Positions 60,876-64,000 of a stretch of 64,000 nucleotides of DNA are shown here, piece after piece. Made by a program: the position numbers and the translations under genes. The notes below the pieces were generated by a model. That model had not been told where the DNA came from and did no database searches. It saw only the letters and a list, made by a program, of their open reading frames with translations. Source of the stretch: Paenibacillus xylanivorans (lineage in GTDB: Bacteria; Bacillota; Bacilli; Paenibacillales; Paenibacillaceae); NCBI RefSeq assembly GCF_001280595.1, contig NZ_LITU01000083.1:323473-387472 (forward strand), given 5' to 3'. Each line of letters begins with the position of its first letter. Within the stretch, counting starts at the first letter, position 1.

Positions 60876-62642
60876 ATGTCAGTAAGAATTAACCAGTCTC
60901 ATACATCGTCCGCCAGAAGTCATAAGGAACTAAGTGATATCGGGGTTAGAACGCATACTGAGATTGATTCCTGTCTTGCAGAATTGGATGACGCCAGAGG
61001 TTCTGAGGTTAGTCTGGGTGATCGAATTACCCTAGTAGAAGAATCTGCAAATGTTAGCCGGGATAAGGTAAATGATCATGAGCAGAGACTAGGCGATGTG
61101 GAGACTACAGTTACTTCGAACATCTCGCGACTTGATGATGTTCAGAAGGACATTCTGACGGTAAGAGCAGATGTCAACGTCCTTTCGAAGAATCAGGATG
61201 ATCATGAGAAAAGATTAAGTTTGGCAGAGATAGAAATTAAAGAAGCGCGTGGAGCAGAGTCGTCCATAGATCACCGGTTTGATACGTTGGAGAAAGCCGT
61301 TGAGGTTGTATCAAAGCAGCCCATTCAGGATCTCGGTATTACGAATCCTACATATCTGAGTATGTATAACAGTGTTCAAGTTACGATTAATGCGGGTAGA
61401 GCAAGTATCAACAAGGTTATTGTGGATCAATTTTCCCAAACATTCAGCATTCCGGACATCACGTCAAATACATCTTATTATATTTTTCTGCATGAGGATG
61501 GCAGGTACTCCTATAGTTTGAAAAAAGAGGAGCCGCAAGATGCCATAATTATTGGTGGGCTTGATATAGGGGTATCACCAACGACTTCGCTCACGGCTAT
61601 GGATTTTAGATATTTCTTAACTAAGGGCTCTATCGAAAATGACATGTCTGCACTAGGAGAACGAGTATCTGAACTGGAAACAACTGTTGGCAAGCATACC
61701 ACAACAATCGTTACACATGATGCAACGATCAAAGCCATGCAGACCGAATTGGAAACCACTTCAAATGAGGTTGTTGTTTCACGGGAAGATAAAAATGGAG
61801 TCGTCTATGATGCTCTCAAAGACAGACTCGACAACATGCAGAGCCGACTGGAGCTAGCTGAAAGCCGAGGTACCATGGATCATCAATCGGTATTTCACTT
61901 CACATCGTCTCCTAACAGCAGATTGTCGATTACCAGGGATTTTCAGGTACCTCGATACGTGATTGGTTCGAATTCCGCAGAGGTATTTCTGGACGGAATA
62001 CGTATGGATGTAGGAGACGATTACATTGAATATAGTGATACGCTTATTCGGTTTAGATTTGATGTGCCCAAGGAAGCCAGAGTAACTGTCATTGGCCGTG
62101 GGTCTGTTATTAACACAACTTCGGTAACGGATTATACCTACTATCCTGATGGAAAAGTACATATAGAAAAGGTTAATGGAGGAATTAATCGTACTATTGA
62201 GTACTTCTACAGCATGGATGGAAACCTGGAACGACAAGAGATTACTGAAAGTAACGGACTGATCAAGTCTATTGAGTATCAGCGTGATCTTACAGGTAAG
62301 GTACTGAGGGAAATTAACAATGGAGCTGAGTATTTCGTGCTTCAAGGGGGAGATACCTTCGATGATACGGACATCCGCAGAAGAATTGATTTTCTCGAAG
62401 GATCTGCGCTGGAGCTAGACGTCGTATATAACTATTATTCAAATGGTGACATCGAGTCCGAAGAAGTGTACTCTGTGAACGCCACTCCGCAGCTTTTGAA
62501 AAGAACATCTTTTACCTACAATACGGACGGTACGGTTAAGACCGAAACCTTGATTTATGACGGCCGGGGAGTTCATAAAGCATTTGAATATGACGCTATC
62601 GGTAATATAAAACAAGTAAAAATCAGAAAGGTTGTGATTTGA
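60876..62642 (+). CDS. Coiled-coil fibre protein with YD-type repeats
   Basis: The 588-residue protein is built from an N-terminal helix-rich part with repeated heptads (residues about 45-130 and 255-335: RLGDVETTVTSNISRLDDVQ, SKNQDDHEKRLSLAEIEI). A beta-rich middle follows, then a segment with YD/Rhs-like repeats (YTYYPDGKVHIEKV, YFYSMDGNLERQEI, IEYQRDLTGKVLREI). GGAGGTGGTCAA precedes the ATG. Coiled coil plus repeat-rich tip is typical of trimeric tail fibres, so this could be the tail-spike or receptor-binding fibre. The closing part (TSFTYNTDGTVKTETLIYDG) repeats the YD pattern. Confidence 0.62.
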   Translation: MSVRINQSHTSSARSHKELSDIGVRTHTEIDSCLAELDDARGSEVSLGDRITLVEESANVSRDKVNDHEQRLGDVETTVTSNISRLDDVQKDILTVRADVNVLSKNQDDHEKRLSLAEIEIKEARGAESSIDHRFDTLEKAVEVVSKQPIQDLGITNPTYLSMYNSVQVTINAGRASINKVIVDQFSQTFSIPDITSNTSYYIFLHEDGRYSYSLKKEEPQDAIIIGGLDIGVSPTTSLTAMDFRYFLTKGSIENDMSALGERVSELETTVGKHTTTIVTHDATIKAMQTELETTSNEVVVSREDKNGVVYDALKDRLDNMQSRLELAESRGTMDHQSVFHFTSSPNSRLSITRDFQVPRYVIGSNSAEVFLDGIRMDVGDDYIEYSDTLIRFRFDVPKEARVTVIGRGSVINTTSVTDYTYYPDGKVHIEKVNGGINRTIEYFYSMDGNLERQEITESNGLIKSIEYQRDLTGKVLREINNGAEYFVLQGGDTFDDTDIRRRIDFLEGSALELDVVYNYYSNGDIESEEVYSVNATPQLLKRTSFTYNTDGTVKTETLIYDGRGVHKAFEYDAIGNIKQVKIRKVVI

Positions 62643-62643
62643 A

Positions 62644-62991
62644 GTGACGAGGACTGTACAGGATGTCAAATTTGCACTCCATACCATTATGGATAAGTTA
62701 GTGGGCAATAATTCGGAGCCGTTCAATACAGAGGAAATTGAAGTACTGATTTTCGCTTTTGAAAGCCATATTCTGTTTGATAATGTAGCACATAAGTTTT
62801 TGTCCTCGCTTAAAGGGCTACCAGAAGTTCATGAGGCTGCTATTACAGGGTTAGAGGATAAATCTGGAGAAGAAGAACAGTCTTATCAAGAGAATCTCAT
62901 AAAAGAGAGAAGTGACATGGTCAAAGCAATTCTTCTTACTGTATTTAAAGAGCACATCTTTCACGATATGAGAATTAGATTTGGGGTATAA
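62644..62991 (+). CDS. Small hypothetical protein
   Basis: From a GTG at 62644 the product is 115 residues, mainly helical (TVQDVKFALHTIMDKLV, EIEVLIFAFESHILFDNVAH) with an acidic second half. The ribosome binding site is weak (AAAGGTTGTGATTTGAA), though the gene follows the coiled-coil fibre by one base. It may be a chaperone or connector for the fibre. I recognise no family. Confidence 0.55.
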   Translation: MTRTVQDVKFALHTIMDKLVGNNSEPFNTEEIEVLIFAFESHILFDNVAHKFLSSLKGLPEVHEAAITGLEDKSGEEEQSYQENLIKERSDMVKAILLTVFKEHIFHDMRIRFGV

Positions 62992-63004
62992 GGAGGTGGA
63001 GTAA

Positions 63005-64000
63005 ATGGCTGAAAATATTTTGTTAGGTGCTTTACGCCGTTACGAGTTTTACTCATACTGTACAACATTTATTCAAACTTTATATGAAACGGTAACCCAA
63101 GATCTTTATGGAGATATTCACTGGGAGTGGACTCTCAGTACAAATAACACATACGCTACTCCAAAAGCTTGGAACAATTCTAATTATACTTCAGCAAATA
63201 ATGGAACAATAACCGCAAAAAATCTAAAAGATCCGAGTATGTTTTTCACAATATGCACTAATCTTTCCCAGGTAAATGCGTATGATAACCGAGTTTACTA
63301 TAAAAATTATATTTTGCGAACTGGATTTCGTAATAATGGAGCAGCAGTCATTCCAGATCTATATACTCAAGTAGGACATCTTAGTGAGATTCCTTTACAT
63401 ACGGGTGATTCATATGTATCCAGTTACAATACAACTAATTCATATACAAATGTCTACTTTAAATGGACACTTTTTATTACAGAGCAATATATCTTTTTAT
63501 ATGGTGAACCTCAAAACAATCTAGGCGTTGCTTATCCTATTCGTCTTTATCTAGGTAGACTTAAACCATTCGAAGAAGAAGATCCATTGATTTCAAATGA
63601 TTTTGTTGGCGTTTTTAGTCATTTTCCTATGGGGCTAGATGACGCGGCAGATGAACTGAAGTATCGAGCGGGTGGCGGATATGTAAGAAGTTCTCGCAAT
63701 GGAACTCCCAACGCTCTTTATAATTTAGCAACCAGTAGTCAAGTACCGTCACCTGGAGTGGGGGGCAGATTCTTTATTTCTCCTTTTTACGTTTGGCATG
63801 ATAAGGAAGGAGCTAGGGGAGAGTTCTATGGAATAAGGACGGCTGTATTGAAAGACGCGAGTAAATATCCAGACGGGTCCATATTAGATCTCGGGGACGA
63901 GCGATACTACGTATTTCATGCATACTCTCAAGCTCATCCTGCAACTTATCAGGGGTGGTTCACCACTGCAGGCAAGTATGTTGAAGGCCAACCATACTTC
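63005..64000 (+). CDS. Appendage protein, third member of the related family, cut by the window edge
   Basis: ATG 63005 follows AAGGAGGTGGAGTAA, and the frame stays open for 332 codons to the last base, so the 3' end lies outside. It starts LLGALRRYEFYSYCTTF. The shared module is present: LYGEPQNNLGVAYPIRLYLG, LKPFEEEDPLISNDFVGVF, FPMGLDDAADELKYRAGGGY and SPFYVWHDKEGARGEFYGIR. It matches the proteins at 45849-47804 and 47821-48957 in order, but is more divergent and AT-richer. Its position after the coiled-coil fibre suggests that the tail-like operon continues beyond the window. Confidence 0.65.
   Translation, partial: MAENILLGALRRYEFYSYCTTFIQTLYETVTQDLYGDIHWEWTLSTNNTYATPKAWNNSNYTSANNGTITAKNLKDPSMFFTICTNLSQVNAYDNRVYYKNYILRTGFRNNGAAVIPDLYTQVGHLSEIPLHTGDSYVSSYNTTNSYTNVYFKWTLFITEQYIFLYGEPQNNLGVAYPIRLYLGRLKPFEEEDPLISNDFVGVFSHFPMGLDDAADELKYRAGGGYVRSSRNGTPNALYNLATSSQVPSPGVGGRFFISPFYVWHDKEGARGEFYGIRTAVLKDASKYPDGSILDLGDERYYVFHAYSQAHPATYQGWFTTAGKYVEGQPYF

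Noticed and set aside
27998..64000. Contractile tail (R-type tailocin or extracellular injection system)
   Set aside because: No sheath protein, gp25-like or wedge baseplate gene, or AAA+ ATPase is visible; the module order and chaperone type are those of long flexible tails.
1..64000. tRNA, rRNA or CRISPR array
   Set aside because: No cloverleaf, rRNA core sequence or regularly spaced direct repeats were noticed on reading either strand; the protein-level repeats at 49-54 kb are inside a coding frame.

Overview
The window looks like a chromosomal piece of a Paenibacillus-type endospore former (Firmicutes, moderate GC). The evidence is a dense set of sporulation genes (spoIIM, dacF, spoIIAA-spoIIAB-sigF, spoVAA/AB/AF, gerW), a transcriptional FMN riboswitch before a ribD-ribE-ribBA-ribH operon, strong AAGGAGG-type ribosome binding sites, GTG and TTG starts, and gene order close to the B. 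subtilis nudF-spoIIM-fur-xerD-punA-dacF-spoIIA and rib-scpA-scpB blocks. The species call is inference.

Layout. 1-3416: end of a branched-chain 2-oxoacid dehydrogenase operon (E1 alpha, 5'-truncated by the window; E1 beta; E2). 3582-7810: lipB, a tiny Prli42-like membrane protein gene, a PepT-like peptidase, a tiny mciZ-like gene, nudF and an EndoQ-like PHP protein. 8002-14719: spoIIM, fur, a DUF4227 protein, xerD (odd loop before its catalytic tyrosine), punA, dacF and the sigma-F operon. 14775-15340: a decayed EamA transporter fragment and a highly structured intergenic element. 15423-19618: spoVAA, spoVAB, spoVAF and lysA, without spoVAC-AD-AE. 19842-24609: ppiB and the riboflavin operon. 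24712-27830: scpA, scpB, a DUF2953 protein and gerW.

From about 27.9 kb to the end of the window (36 kb, still open) the content changes to a phage-tail-like cluster. It starts with a holin and an amidase. A minus-strand islet follows with three small unknown genes and a GT-D-type glycosyltransferase, then three plus-strand glycosyltransferase-like genes. Next comes a non-contractile tail module in canonical order: tail tube, tail assembly chaperone with a -1 ribosomal frameshift site, a roughly 1280-residue tape measure, two proteins carrying S-layer-homology (SLH) sequences, and a roughly 1040-residue tip protein with an M23 peptidase and a lysozyme-like segment. Very large appendage proteins follow (1964, 1553 and 588 residues), with short repeats, carbohydrate-binding-like beta-sandwich regions and coiled coils, plus a family of three related proteins. 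No terminase, portal, capsid, integrase, repressor, replication or tail-sheath gene is visible.

The most economical reading is a headless siphovirus-like particle, comparable in logic to F-type tailocins (Listeria monocins), combined with dedicated glycosyltransferases and SLH modules. The lysis pair would release particles, the tube, tape and tip genes would build them, and the giant proteins would bind targets. A prophage whose head genes lie beyond the right edge cannot be excluded.
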